Shown: piece after piece, positions 46,960 through 58,219 of the stretch
Layout: each line of letters starts with the position of its first letter
Position numbering within the stretch: the stretch's first letter is position 1
NCBI GenBank assembly: GCA_032164245.1
Contig: JAVMKO010000022.1
Span: 13,329,845 to 13,393,844 of the forward strand
Reading direction: 5' to 3'
From: Sternotherus odoratus
Taxonomy: Eukaryota; Chordata; Testudines; Kinosternidae
DNA length: 64,000 nucleotides
Program-made: the position numbers and the translations under genes
Notes under the pieces: generated by a model
Told to the model about the DNA's origin: nothing
Seen by the model: only the letters and a program-made list of their open reading frames with translations
Database searches by the model: none

Positions 46960-47340
46960 CAAATTATTTAAGCAGGCAGAAGATAATTAACTCTAATCAA
47001 TCTGGTTTCTGCTCAGATTATAGCTCTGGAACAGCATTAATCTTACTAATTACTTAATTTTACTAACACAGTTTTCAATGAGTTCAACAATGCATTCAAT
47101 GAATCCAGCACTGAGTAATAGATGTAGTGTGATTGATTTTGAGTTGAAACACCCTTCAGTAGTGCAAATTTGACTATTTTATTAATCAAATTATCACTTT
47201 TAGGGCATTTGAGCTGAAATTGCTCAGTCTCCGAGGGAAATAATTTTATTACACGAGTGGGTTATGCTGAGATTGAATTACAGTGTGTGTGACTTCAGGG
47301 ACATTAAAAAAAAGAAGAATTTAGACTAAATTAACAGGCT
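46960..47340. other. AT-rich, repeat-poor block (candidate regulatory DNA)
   Basis: It is dense in homeodomain-type motifs (ATTA, TAATCAA, ACTAATTACTTAATTT) with no identifiable repeat or coding frame. I infer possible conservation from composition only; no alignment was available. Confidence 0.3.
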
Positions 47341-47599
47341 CCCATATAAAGAGTTATTTAAGTTACTGGCTGAGCCTTTGTCTAGCTTGTTGGAGGCCCG
47401 CTTCATCTGGAGAAATCTGCCATCATTTAGCTAGATGCCTGCCGCAGAGGAGAACATACAAGCAGCCAGCAATGTTTTCTGCCCCACCAACCCATTGGGG
47501 GCAATTCCTCTGCCACTCCCATGGTTTATTTTATGCCATCCAGCCTGAGCCAGACTTCTAAATACTCACATGTGGTGATGATTTGTACTAGAGTAGCAT

Positions 47600-47820
47600 G
47601 CAGTGGTCCCAGTGGAGATGGGGGACTCGGTTGTGCTGGACTCTGAGGCTGTACAAACGCACAGCGAGGGACAGTATCTGCAGAACTTACACTCTGAATA
47701 AGGAAGGGCTGGGTGGAGAAAAGAGGCAGAGAGACTTGCCCAAGGCCTCTCAGTGGGTCACGCCTGAAGCCAGGCACTGAGTCGCACTCCAGGGCCTCTC
47801 TCGTGGTACTTTTGCCACTG
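47600..47820 (+). repeat. Ancient dispersed repeat fragment
   Basis: 'gaggctgtacaaacgcac', 'gagacttgcccaaggcctct' and 'gaagccaggcactgagtcg' match the second half of the family seen at 59160-59340 and 37965-38150. Confidence 0.5.
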
Positions 47821-48529
47821 GCCCTAGTCTGATTACTTACACTAGACAAAATGCAGGTGGCTACAAAGGAGCTGGGTAGAAAAAATTCTCGCCACTGATG
47901 AAAGTATCATATTCCTGCGGGTTTATGAGCACATCAGAGACCTGTCAGGTCCTCACCCAGGTACACTTGCCTGCCACCCTCCTGGCTCCAGAAACTCAGC
48001 TCCAACGAAGTTAAAGACAGTCGATTGGGCTCACTGTTTGTGAGTCCAGTTTAGCTGGCTCTGTACGGGCTGAAACCAGCCACTCAACCTGTCGTTTGAG
48101 GGCGTTAGTAGCCTGGCCCTCTGCACAGGGCTGAACATCCCCCTCGTGCTGACTAAAAAGAACCTGTTAAAAATGCCAGTGGGGTTGTAATTTGTGGATA
48201 GACCTGACTGACTAAAAATCAAAGGCTACTTCCCCTTCATCAATACCTGAAGACCAGGGTGAGGGACCCTTTGGGAATGTTCTAGACAGGCAGGAAAGAG
48301 ACCCCTGAAAGCTTTGGCTGTGGGTGAGGTGCATGAAGTCTGAATGGAGAAGAAATTGCTGATCACATGGTCCTCCAACGGGAATGTTCCAGCCCTGTGG
48401 GCAAACCAAGCTGTAGAAATCTCGTCTGGAGGCATCAGCTGCCATCTCTGCAGACATCAAACATCTCATTCTGTTATTTTAAGGCGACCCAGCATACGAG
48501 TTGCTGGAGTCTGGGGAAATGAAAAGGTG

Positions 48530-48830
48530 AGAATGCATTATTGATTAATTACTTAGTCATCTCCAAATGGTTATTGAGCACAGCTGTGACTTTGACAAAT
48601 TACTTCTCAATTTTTGTGACTTATATGCAATTTGAATAATGCCGTTTTACTATGCTCCTGTCAGAGTGTGACATGGAATATGATTCTAGTGTCTTGCGTA
48701 AGACAGCGGTGTCATGTTTAGGTAATTGATGATATTTGCAAATGGTTAGCTAAAAAATAATTAAACACTGTGATATTTTCTTTGAAAGGAACATTGGATT
48801 AATTAGTTGAGCTGAAAGTGAAACATCAAC
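48530..48830. other. AT-rich, repeat-poor block (candidate regulatory DNA)
   Basis: It contains 'attgattaattacttagtca', 'ataatgccgttttactatg', 'gtaattgatgatatttgc' and 'ggattaattagttga'. No repeat or ORF. Motif density suggests a developmental-enhancer type element, by inference only. Confidence 0.3.
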
Positions 48831-49079
48831 TTTCTGTTATAGCCACATTTAACAAGAAAGTCTTAGGCCACTGCTCTGCAAGGACTAGTGATAGCCTGAA
48901 CCTTCTGACACCAATTTATCTCATGCACCACTCACAAACACCCACTGCCCTAGACATACACAAACACACTTTTGCCTGGCTGCCCTCATTCACCCACAAC
49001 GCATCTCCATGCGGACATGCACACACAGCCAAACACACACACACGGTGGGGGAGTCCCCCCCCCCCCCCGACTAGTTCA

Positions 49080-49680
49080 GGGCGCTGTCACCACTTGCCA
49101 TGTATCTTCCGGGTGCCTAGATGCTGTGGGGCTGTGGCTGAAATCCCTGACAGCAGAACCCCGCTCACAACCTACGGTCTCACCCTGATTGCCAGCAGTC
49201 TAGTTACACCTGGCAGAGTGACACCAACAGCCCTTCCAGTCCCCAGGCTCCCCAAACCCATTCCCCCCGAGTTCTGAAATACCAGACACTGGAACCATTC
49301 CCCTCTGGTTCCTCACCCTCAAAGACATAAAACCAGCCCCCCAGTTATCAGTTCACTATGTCACCAGACAGACACCAGCTGGGGATACATATCAACAAAC
49401 AGGTTATTTAACAGAAATCCAGGGATTCCAAGGTGGAATAGCCGGGGGAAGCAACCTCAGGCGCTATACTTCCATATGAGATTAAATTTTCATTTCTAAC
49501 ACAAGTGACCTATTGCCTCTGAACAGTTTCCCAGCATATCCCTTAGCTATGGTGGGGATCCAGCATTCTCGGACAGATTCCTGCCTAGAGGCTGTCTCTC
49601 CGTTTCTGGATGGATTTCATTTCACTTCCAACCCCTTCCATTTTAAAGGGGTTGATAGGTTTTTCTTCAGACACAAGGGG
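49080..49680. other. Unclassified, possibly LTR-type repeat DNA
   Basis: The stretch has a C-rich then 'cagacagacaccagctgggg' and 'caaacaggttatttaacag' character that recalls LTR retroelement sequence, but I could not define ends. No ORF. Confidence 0.25.
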
Positions 49681-49684
49681 CTGG

Positions 49685-49850
49685 TCTTCACTGGGGGGAA
49701 GGGGAGGGGAGATCAACTGCAGATATGCAACTTCAGCTACGTGAATCACGTAGCTGAAGTCTGCGTATCTCCAGCCGACTTACCTGCCGTCCTCAAGATG
49801 GCGGCAGTTAGCGGCACACTCCCCCGTCAACTCCAGCTTGCGCCTTTTGG
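49685..49850 (+). mobile_element. MITE remnant with a 31-bp palindromic core
   Basis: 'ggtcttcactggggggaa', 'agatatgcaacttcagctac' and 'gctgaagtctgcgtatct' are halves of a foldback element. Its core ACTTCAGCTACGTGA / TCACGTAGCTGAAGT (49730-49760) is a perfect palindrome around a single central base. I recall the family from turtles. It is truncated on the right, where another repeat begins. Confidence 0.6.
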
Positions 49851-49962
49851 TTTTGAATTTTTCTTGTTAGCCACATTATAAGAAAGCCACATGCATTAGC
49901 CCAATTCAATAGCCTATTAGCCACATGTGGCTGGTGGTGAACATATTGGACATCGCTGCTAT
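49850..49962 (-). mobile_element. hAT-type terminal fragment ('agcgatgtccaat' end)
   Basis: The right end, read on the minus strand, is 'agcagcgatgtccaatatg' followed by 'ccagccacatgtggcta', a terminus I associate with non-autonomous hAT elements of sauropsids. The other terminus was not found. Confidence 0.45.
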
Positions 49963-49964
49963 AG

Positions 49965-52110
49965 ATGTTCAAAGTGGGAAATTCCCCACTTGTCTCAATG
50001 GCTTTCCATTACCTTTAATGGTCCACCATTGTCTTTTCCTGGATTGGACAATGGAGGGGTACATGTAGCTGGCTTCCGGTAAACACCAGGCTTGGGAGGC
50101 TCTCCTCCTTGCTTGACTGCTTCTCACCACCTGTTGGGAGATGGTTTTGCAAATTAAAAGCACACAAATACACAGACACATAACCTTAGTCTGTATACCG
50201 ATCTCACAATGACTATCATGTTCAGAACGTTACAAGCTTTCATAAAAGACCTCACACGATGCACTTCCGTAGCACAATAATACAGTGTGCTATCAGTTCA
50301 GCTGTTCATTTGTGGGGTTTAAACCTTCTGTTCTCTCCTTGGGATGCCTGGACCCTGATGCTATAACATGGAACTTGCTGAATTGCTTGGTGTGATCAGG
50401 TATCAGCCTTTGAATCCTCTTGCGGATCAAGTAATGTTTAGGGTCAGTGAGCGTAGAGGCATCTGCTGCAAGTGTTACAAAAGCTGGGAGAGGGAGCTGA
50501 AATAGAAGTTGCAACCAAGAGCCCCAAGACCGTTCATTAAATACTGTCTCACTCAGCAACTAACCATTTTTATTCCCAGCACCTCAGGAGATGAATAGCT
50601 GATCTCACACTCATAGCAAGCAGCATAGGGCAAAGTACATGTTGAAGCCCATTACCTGCCACTTCTTTCAAGGGGGAGCTCAGGAAGACTCACTTCTGAT
50701 TGCATGGGATGCTGAAGGAGGATTATTCCTGCCAGACTATCCCCACGGTGTATAGTTCCCTTTAACATACAGGGCTGCTCTGAAAAGTGACCCTGTGTGT
50801 GAGTCAACACAGCTATAGGAGAGGGAGGTGGACTCTCCCCTGTCCTGCTTTTTAACTCCGGAATCAAAAGTGGTTGAAGACTCAGACTTAGACTCTGAAA
50901 GTAGTTTGGCTCATCCTTGTGCATGCCAGTCGATGTCTGTATCAGAGAGCGCTCCAGGAGGGGATTTGAAGGTCACATGGCTTTGAAGGTCAGATGGTCA
51001 CATGGCTGCCTCTCTAAACTATTCTAGAGAGGAAGTAGGTCATAAGCCTTAAAAATGCCTGAGCATGTTTTAAATAGACCTCGGTATCTCTCCTGCCCAG
51101 TGATCTCTTTGGCAGAGGAGTCCTGGAAGAGTTTCCTCCGACAGATTTCAACTGTCTAATGCCCCCCACGCTAAATATTTAGGAAAATGAAACAGGGGGA
51201 AAAAATCTCCCAGCGAGAAATAACTTTGCTTGTTCTTAAAAAACAGCCGAATCCCACGCAGGCCTGATATGACGCAGGCTTTGCCTGATCCCTTGCCTTG
51301 GCTCTCTTCAATTTGTCATCCCATGCCAGATTCCCCTGGCTGGTTCACTAATCAAACTAACGAGTTTCCATTGGGGAGGAATGTGAGATGCCACGGTAAT
51401 AAGAGTGGATAATCACTGTGTTGTGTGTTAAAGCGTCATCTTGATGGGGAGGCTCATCTGTTGTTCTTATTAAGGCAGAGGAGAGCATGTATTTTAAAGC
51501 TTTGATTCTTTTCATTTCCTGTTTACCCAGCTCTAACATAACAGTAAACGGGGCTGGTGGTGACTCCAGCCTGCTGGGTCCCTGCAGTGCAGAACGTCAC
51601 CCTCCCAAGCGGAAGGGATTAGGGAGGGTCTGATTTCCATTTTTGATTTCAGTGGGAGTCAGGTTCCTAAATACTTGTGAGGATTTTGGCCTCCATCCCT
51701 CTATCTCAGATTCCTAAAGCTGAGCCAGCTGCCTCAAGCTAATTGGGAAGTTCTCAGGGGTTGCAAAGGGATTGCCCAATCCTAAACTCACTCCGCTCTT
51801 GAGAAGTAAGTAAAAGGGAAGACAAGGGATGCTAAAATATTGGGTAGCTCATCATGTACTGACTTACTCCTACAAAGTCTGAGCCCTTGACTTCAAATTA
51901 TTCCGTTACCTGCTCTGCTACTTGCTACTTCCGGTGAGAGAGAAAAACACCTGCAGCCTCATCTTAGTTAAACTGTCCTGACTTGCTGGCAGCAAGTCTG
52001 ATTATTTTTAACCCTTTAGCTCACACTTACCATTCAGCATGGTGCCTTTCATACTCAGACTGGGCTGACCAGCACTGTGCGTCTATGATGCTGCTTTAGG
52101 AGGTATGAAG
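49965..52110. other. Intergenic, partly LTR-like, no gene
   Basis: 50150-50560 may be LTR-derived ('cataaaagacctcacacga'), but no boundaries were set. 51365-51404 is the partner of the inverted 40-nt match inside the CR1 fragment at 53.5 kb. No exon is supported. Confidence 0.3.
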
Positions 52111-52113
52111 CAT

Positions 52114-52148
<35 letters not shown>
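52114..52148 (+). repeat. (TG)n/(GA)n compound microsatellite
   Basis: A short TG tract (52114-52122) runs directly into about 13 GA units (to 52148). Confidence 0.95.
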
Positions 52149-52854
52149 TTCCTGAGGCCAACTCTCCCTGGCTCTTTGAGGGCTTCCTTTCCCTCAGGAC
52201 AATTTCATCAGAAAGGAATCCAATGAGGGGGCTGGGAGGGAAGATAAGTGATTTAAAGAGCACAGAAGAGTGCCAGACTTGTCAGGGCTCCAGACGAAAT
52301 AAATACCAAGAAGAGTGAAACCAGCAGTCTGTTCTGCAGAGATAGGCTCCAGTGGCAGTGTCATTATATCACTGAGTGCAGGGTAGGGAAATTAGATTGG
52401 GCTGCAGCCAGAATGGATAAACCAGACGCTCCCCTCTATTAGGATGTTCAGGGTGTACAAACATTATATTTACTTCACTGTCTAATCTGGCTGTTGTTCA
52501 CTCTTCGGGGTTTAAATTCGGGTCCTTTCCATCAATGTAACCACTTTGGCTATAATAAAAAAGGCTGAAAGAATCCTTAGTTTCCATAGGATTATGACCA
52601 TTCGGGATGGGAAGAGCCCATAGGCTCATGCCCTGGACTGTGGGGCGCTGGGTGCCCTGAGCTCCCCATTGCTTTGCAGAGGTGTGGTGATATTCCAATA
52701 GCTATCAAACTAGCACGGCACTGGATCTGAGCAGCCCAGGATCCTCCCCTCTCCTGACCACCAGCCAGGGCATTCCCCCAGCTCCAGACCATCACACGGC
52801 AGGGGAAGGGCACCAGGGATGATGGAAGCAGCATGTGTCTGATCCACAGACAAT

Positions 52855-54055
52855 CCAGGATGTTTTTGGAGGGGGTTGGGGAAAACTTCCTGGTGCACAT
52901 GCTGAAGGAACTAACTAGGGGCTGTGCTCCTCGTGACCTGCTGTTCACAAACGGATGAATTGGTGGGGGAAGTAGAAGTGGATGGCAGCCTGGGCAGCAA
53001 TGACCATGAGATGGTCAAGTTCAGGATCCTGACAAAAGGAAGGAAGGATAGCGGCAGAGTACGGAACCCGGACTTCAGAAAAGCGGACTTGGACTCTCCC
53101 TCAGGGAACGCGTGGGCAGGATCCCCTGGGAGGCTAATCTGAGGGGGGGAGGAGTCCTGGAAAGCCGGCTGTATTTTGAAGAAGATTTACTGAGGGCGCA
53201 GGAACAAACCATCCTGATGTGTTCAAAGAATAGAAAATACGGCAGGCGACCAGCTTGGCTTAACAGAGAAATCTTCGGTGAGCTTCAACAGAAAAAGGAA
53301 GCTTAGAAGAAGTGGAAACTTGGACAGGTGACTAGGGAGGAGTATAAAAATATTGCTTGAGCATGAAGGGATATAATCAGGAAGGCCAAAGCACAATTGG
53401 AATTTCAGTTAGCAAGAGATATGAAGGGTAACGAGGGTTTTTACAGGTATGTTAGCAACAAGAAGAAGGTCAGGGGAAGTGTGGGATCCTTAGTGAATGC
53501 GGGAGGCAATGTAGTGACAGATGATGTGGAAAAAGCTGAAGAACTCAATGCTTCTTATTACCGTGGCATCTCACATTCCTCCCCAATGGAAATGCCGCGG
53601 TGTTCTCAGACAAGGTCAGCTCCCAGACTGCTGCTCTGGGCAGCACAGTATTGGGAGGCGGTGAGCAGCCCTCGGTGGTGAAAGAACAGGTTAAGGACTT
53701 TTTAGAAAAGCTGGACATGCACACATCCATGGGTCCAGATCTAATGCGTCCGGGGTGCTGAGGGAATTGGCTGATGTGATTGCAGAGCTATTGGCCATTA
53801 TCTTTGAAAACTCGTGGCAATCGAAGAAAGTCCTAGACAATTAGAAAAAGGCAAATGTAGTGCCCATCTTTAAAAAAGGGAAGAAGGAGAATCCAGGGAA
53901 CTACAGACCGGTCAGCCTCACCTCAGTCCCTGGAAAAATCATGGAACAGGTTGTCAACATGGATTCACCAAGGGCAAGTCATGCCTGACCAACCTGATTG
54001 CCTTCTATGATGAGATAACTGGCTCTGTGGAGAGGGGGAAAGCGGTGGACCAAAG
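52855..54055 (+). mobile_element. CR1 LINE ORF2 fragment (endonuclease to reverse transcriptase), decayed
   Basis: The stretch follows CR1 ORF2: 'gggaaaacttcctggtgca' and 'gaccatgagatggtcaagtt' (C-terminal endonuclease), 'gcgaccagcttggcttaac', 'gagtataaaaatattgct', then the RT start ('gcccatctttaaaaaaggga', encoding [16 protein letters not shown]) and 'attcaccaagggcaagtc' with 'tgatgagataactggctctg'. Stops (for example TAG near 53842) and frameshifts break the frame. Sequence is missing between RT motifs at about 53957, and both ends are truncated. A 36-40-nt foreign segment sits at 53553-53592. It is inactive. Confidence 0.85.
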
Positions 54056-54059
54056 TGCA

Positions 54060-55220
54060 GTTCCAAAAAGGCAATGCTCTTACAGTCCTTTGCAGGACAT
54101 TGAAAGATGAACCCGCTGTGGTTGCTGTATCGGCTAGTCCTTCGCCCTCAGTACTGGCCAGTTTATCTTTCCATCCGTAACAGTTAGCAATCTGAGCGCA
54201 GGACAGCTGCCCCCCAGCTGGACTGACGGTGTCTAACAAATAACCTCTGGGATAACAGAGAACATTAGACACTGCAAAAGGCTGTTCCTGGAGACCAGAA
54301 GGTGAGTGGCCTCATAAAGAACAATTTCACACTATTTAAAGAAGTCCCTGCTGGCTGACCTGCGTGACTACTTGTTCTGGTAATAGCTACAGGGACGCTG
54401 CTGCTTTTCTACCTCTTGAAAAAAAAAACTTTACCATGAAAACTGATTGAAAATGAAAACTGAGCTGCCCTGTCTCAGTCCATGCTGAGAGTAAAGGGAA
54501 GAGCCGTGCGAAGTAGCAATTAGGAAATAACTACCCTTGTTCACCACCTATATTCAGTGCCTCCAGACTTAAATGTTCTTTAGAACCCAGCTGGACCCAG
54601 GGAGTGGACTGCAGTAACAAAACTCCTTTTGGTACGTGTCCGCTAGCCTGCTATCAATGCCTGTCACCCATTCTCAGCATCATTCTCAGGGAGCCAGCTG
54701 ACGGCCTGGTGTAATGCAGAGCATTAGTAGCAATGGAGCCGGCCCGGCGGGCGAGTCGGGGACATGTTAATTGGGTAGCTGGGACATGCGAGTAAGGGGC
54801 TGGAGGTGCAGAGGAAGGACAGGCTGTGTCAAGTGAGGTGGTCTGTAATACACAGTCAAGTGATGGATGGAGCCACCCCAGCCACTCTCCACTGGGAAAT
54901 CCAGACCTGCTCTCTAGCTGCCACGTCCTTTATTCCTGCTTCCAAATATCTCCTCCTGTGTCTCCACTCGTTCCTGCATGTCACATGGGTACTCGAGGCC
55001 TGATTTGGATCTCGCTTACATTGGTTTCACACGCGTGTCGCCCCACTAACATCCAGACCAGTTCACACAGGCACAAGGTAAAACAAGAATCAAGCCTCTG
55101 TGCCGTGTCTTCCATGGACAGCTGATCATTCCCTGGCCTGAAATTCTCCCTGGGTCTTCAGCACTGAGCCTGAAGTGTCCATTTCTTCACAACGTCCTCA
55201 GGTGCCCTGCAGCCAGGAGA
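54060..55220. other. Intergenic, nothing recognised
   Basis: No exon or classified repeat after the end of the CR1 fragment. Confidence 0.35.
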
Positions 55221-55224
55221 GAGA

Positions 55225-55525
55225 AGAGGCTGGTAGTTATGGCACGGGACTGGGACTCAGGAGAGTGAAATTCAAGTCCAGTCCCTGCCATAGACTCTGG
55301 GTGACCTTGGGCTGATCACTTAATCACTCTGTGCCTCAGTTCCCCGACTGGGGCTAATAATCCTGCCTTTCTCCCACCCTTTTCTGTCTCATCACCGTAG
55401 CCCGTTAGCTGTCTGGGTCAGGACCGGTCTCTTCCCATCTTTGTGTACCGCGTGTAGCACAATGGCCTGATTGTGTTCAGGGACTGTGTGTGCTACTGTG
55501 GATATTCCTGATCATAATTTCAGCC
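55225..55525 (+). repeat. Near full-length MIR-like SINE with LINE-type tail
   Basis: 'acgggactgggactcaggag', 'tgaccttgggctgatcact', 'ctctgtgcctcagttcccc' and 'gtgtagcacaatggcctga', ending 'gctactgtggatattc', make this the longest copy of its class in the window. Confidence 0.7.
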
Positions 55526-55979
55526 AGCCATTAGAACTCTGCCCCTAGGCGCTCGGTTGGGACCAAATAGCTTAGTGCAACATAGAGGAGAAACACAAGC
55601 CAAAGTTTATTAGCCTGTTTTGGTTACTCTGCGAAAGTTTAAACAAACACACCCTCTTCCTGGGCCTATAGCCCCCCCTCCTCTCTCATTGCCTTTACTC
55701 ACCTTATTTACTATTCATTTGCTACTCCACTGCTTTGCATCTTATTACTTTGTCAAAAGTTAGGATGGCATGTAATTCCCTTGATCTTCAGTGTTATGAG
55801 ATGGTTGGATCAGACAGATAAGAACATCTAGTAGATGGATACACATTTTTCAGGACAGATCTGACGGTAAATGCCATACTTATAATTTTTCCAGTTTTGT
55901 CAACTAGATTGCCAATAATGTCAACCATACAAATCCCATTCAATGGTTTGGGGGGGGTTTCTTCCCAGTCTTCCACTGG

Positions 55980-56680
55980 CTTAATAATTTTTAAACAATT
56001 TGTCTCTACATTCTAATTGGAATCATGTCTTTCCTGCTGCTCCGTGTTGCATTTACAATTTCATGTGTTTAGCAAACTACATATTTTTAATTTTCACATT
56101 TGTTCTGTGTGTGGAGTTCTATTTAATGCTCTTGCTCCAACTGCAGGCGTTAATAATTTGACTGCTAAAAATGCAGTTGAGTGGAAATTCATTCCAATCC
56201 AAGCTATTTCTGCAAGTTTGATTGACTTTTGTTAGCACCTTTTTCACTTGAGACTTTGACTGGAATATTGACATTCTGAAGTTCTCTGCCTGGAGTGAAC
56301 AATTATTGACAGTGTACAGGGAAAGGGGAATTTTAAAGGTGACAAGACTAGTAATGAATATTTTAACTGCTTTGCTGGAATAAAATTCAACTTTAATGAA
56401 ACAAACCTAAAACAATGGCCTTGTGCCAAATGAAAACAAGTGACAAAGCCTGGTATGAGACAATTGATGGGGGGAACGTGAAGTTCCGACGGTGAATATT
56501 TAAAGAACCAACACATTTCAGGTAGCAATAAATTATGGCCTTCAGGTTGTCTCACCCTAACGGTTACCATATGTAAAGCTAACACCATTTGTTGCTTTAT
56601 TTGCTCTGCAAAAATTAATTTTTTGGGGAAAAAACATCCTTTGCAGAATTGGCTTTTCCTGTACATATGGGTCAACGCTT
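55980..56680. other. AT-rich, repeat-poor block (candidate regulatory DNA)
   Basis: About 700 bp without recognised repeats, rich in TAAT/ATTA, CAATTTG and 'taataatttgactgctaa' type motifs, ending at the GT microsatellite. It has no splice-bounded exon. Conservation is suspected from composition, not shown. Confidence 0.3.
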
Positions 56681-56692
56681 TAAAATGGAAAC

Positions 56693-56693
<1 letters not shown>

Positions 56694-56750
<57 letters not shown>
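56694..56750 (+). repeat. (GT)n microsatellite, about 28 units
   Basis: An uninterrupted GT run of 57 bases, the longest simple repeat in the window. Its length may vary between individuals and it could adopt Z-DNA. Confidence 0.98.
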
Positions 56751-56752
<2 letters not shown>

Positions 56753-57024
56753 TGACCCAACCATTGAGATCAGCTGAGATACGTTTCCCAATTGTCCCAA
56801 GACCTGACTATCTGAGAGCAGGGGAGAGGACATTTTCGGTGGAGGTCTTGGACTCCTCTCACTTGGTCCATTACTCTGCTGGAGCATGAGTCTGACATCA
56901 GATCATGGTGAAAAGTTCCTCTGTTCGCTCGGTGATGGCCTGGCTTTCTGAAGGGCTGAACACTGGCAGTTCCCACTGAAATCACTGAGGTGTGGATGCT
57001 CAGCTCCTCTGGCAATCCAGCAAG

Positions 57025-57482
57025 AGCTAGGCTGCTGGCATCCGGCCCCTGCCACGGTGGGCTGCCGGCGCCCCCTTAAGGCCGGTCCCGGCCGTGGCTC
57101 CTGCCCCAGTGGGCTGCTGGAGGCCCCGCAAGCCCGGTCCCAGCTCCTGCCGCGGCGGGCTGCAGGCACTGCCATGTGCCCGACCCGGCCCCTGCAGAGG
57201 TGGGCTTCTGGTGCCCCCGTGAGCCCGGCTGCTGCTGCGGTGGGCTGCCAGTGCCTCCATGGGGCTGCTGGAAACCCCCCCTCACTGGCCTCGGGGGGCT
57301 GCTGGAACACCCCTCAATCCCGATCCCTGTCCTGGGGGGCTGCTGGAACCCCCCCATTCCAGCCCCTGCCGCAGTGGGCTGCAGGCACGTTCCCCCTCCC
57401 CCCGCCTGACCCCTGGGGGGGTCGTGCTTAGAGGCCCGGTGTGGGAAAGGGGTCACCACTACAGAAAGTTTGAGAACCACTG
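57025..57482 (-). mobile_element. GC-rich hAT-type element with degenerate internal repeats
   Basis: The right end AAAGTTTGAGAACCACTG (57465-57482) is the complement of the CAGTGGTTCTCAAACTTT terminus I recall for a large hAT-derived family. The left end is not resolved. From about 57040 to 57415 the body is a GC-rich array of variants of 'ccctgccgcagtgggctgc'. Open frames on both strands across it are compositional. Confidence 0.55.
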
Positions 57483-57489
57483 CGTTAAC

Positions 57490-58010
57490 AGGCAGGCTGG
57501 GCTCCTGCTGCGTTTGCTCGCACTGACTAGCCCTTTGCCCGGATTTACTGGAGGGGAAGAAGAAAATCAGCCCATTTTAAAAAAGAGCCACTGTTATTTA
57601 AGGAGGGACCAGGGGCCTGGGAATCAGGTTTCCTCCTCTATTAGTCAGTATTTGTGCTGGTTTTAATTAGTTTTGATTGCAGTTTACAAATGTAAATGCA
57701 TCTCCCATAACATCCTCCTCACCTCCTGGAAATCTGAAATGAGTGTTTAGAGCAACAGCATCTGTGAATCATACACAGTAAGAAAAACAAACAGAGAGAA
57801 TCACCATCACAACTGCCAGCAAATACCCCCTCTTGATAGACACAGCAGAGAGGTTAAAGACTGAATGGGTCACGCAGACTAAGCCATCCTGGATCACCGG
57901 TTCCTAGAAGGCACATTGGTAGATGGGGCAGTGCATGCAGAAGTTTGCATACCTGTTCTCTGATCCACTATCACCACAGAAGATGGAGATGAACAATATG
58001 GATGAGGTAA
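57490..58010. other. Intergenic, nothing recognised
   Basis: Unique-looking sequence between two transposons, with no exon. Confidence 0.35.
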
Positions 58011-58022
58011 TCCAGCTGTGTC

Positions 58023-58210
58023 CAGGGCCGGCTCCAGTATTTTTGCTGTCCCAAGGGGAAAAAACCCCGCTGGCGCACCGGCGGAGGAAAAGAATAATAA
58101 TAATGCATCTGGAACAGAAAGTGCCACCCTAATATTGGCCTGAATGCCGCCCCTTACGAAGGGCTGCCCCAAGCACATGCTTGGCAGGCTGGTGCCTGGA
58201 ACCGGCCCTG
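58023..58210 (+). mobile_element. hAT MITE (CAGGGCCGGCTCC family), intact copy
   Basis: Termini CAGGGCCGGCTCCAG and CTGGAACCGGCCCTG form an almost perfect 15-bp inverted repeat. The perfect target duplication GCTGTGTC occupies 58015-58022 and 58211-58218. The body includes 'ggctgccccaagcacatgc'. This copy has the cleanest ends of the three and defines the family borders. Confidence 0.95.
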
Positions 58211-58219
58211 GCTGTGTCC

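Noticed and set aside
53112..53681. CR1 open frames as a functional gene
   Set aside because: The reverse-transcriptase frame is broken by stops, frameshifts, an internal deletion and a foreign 36-40-nt segment; it is a dead retrotransposon piece.
57027..57480. Long Gly/Pro/Ala-rich frames on both strands
   Set aside because: They are a compositional by-product of a GC-rich hAT-type element with a degenerate internal array.
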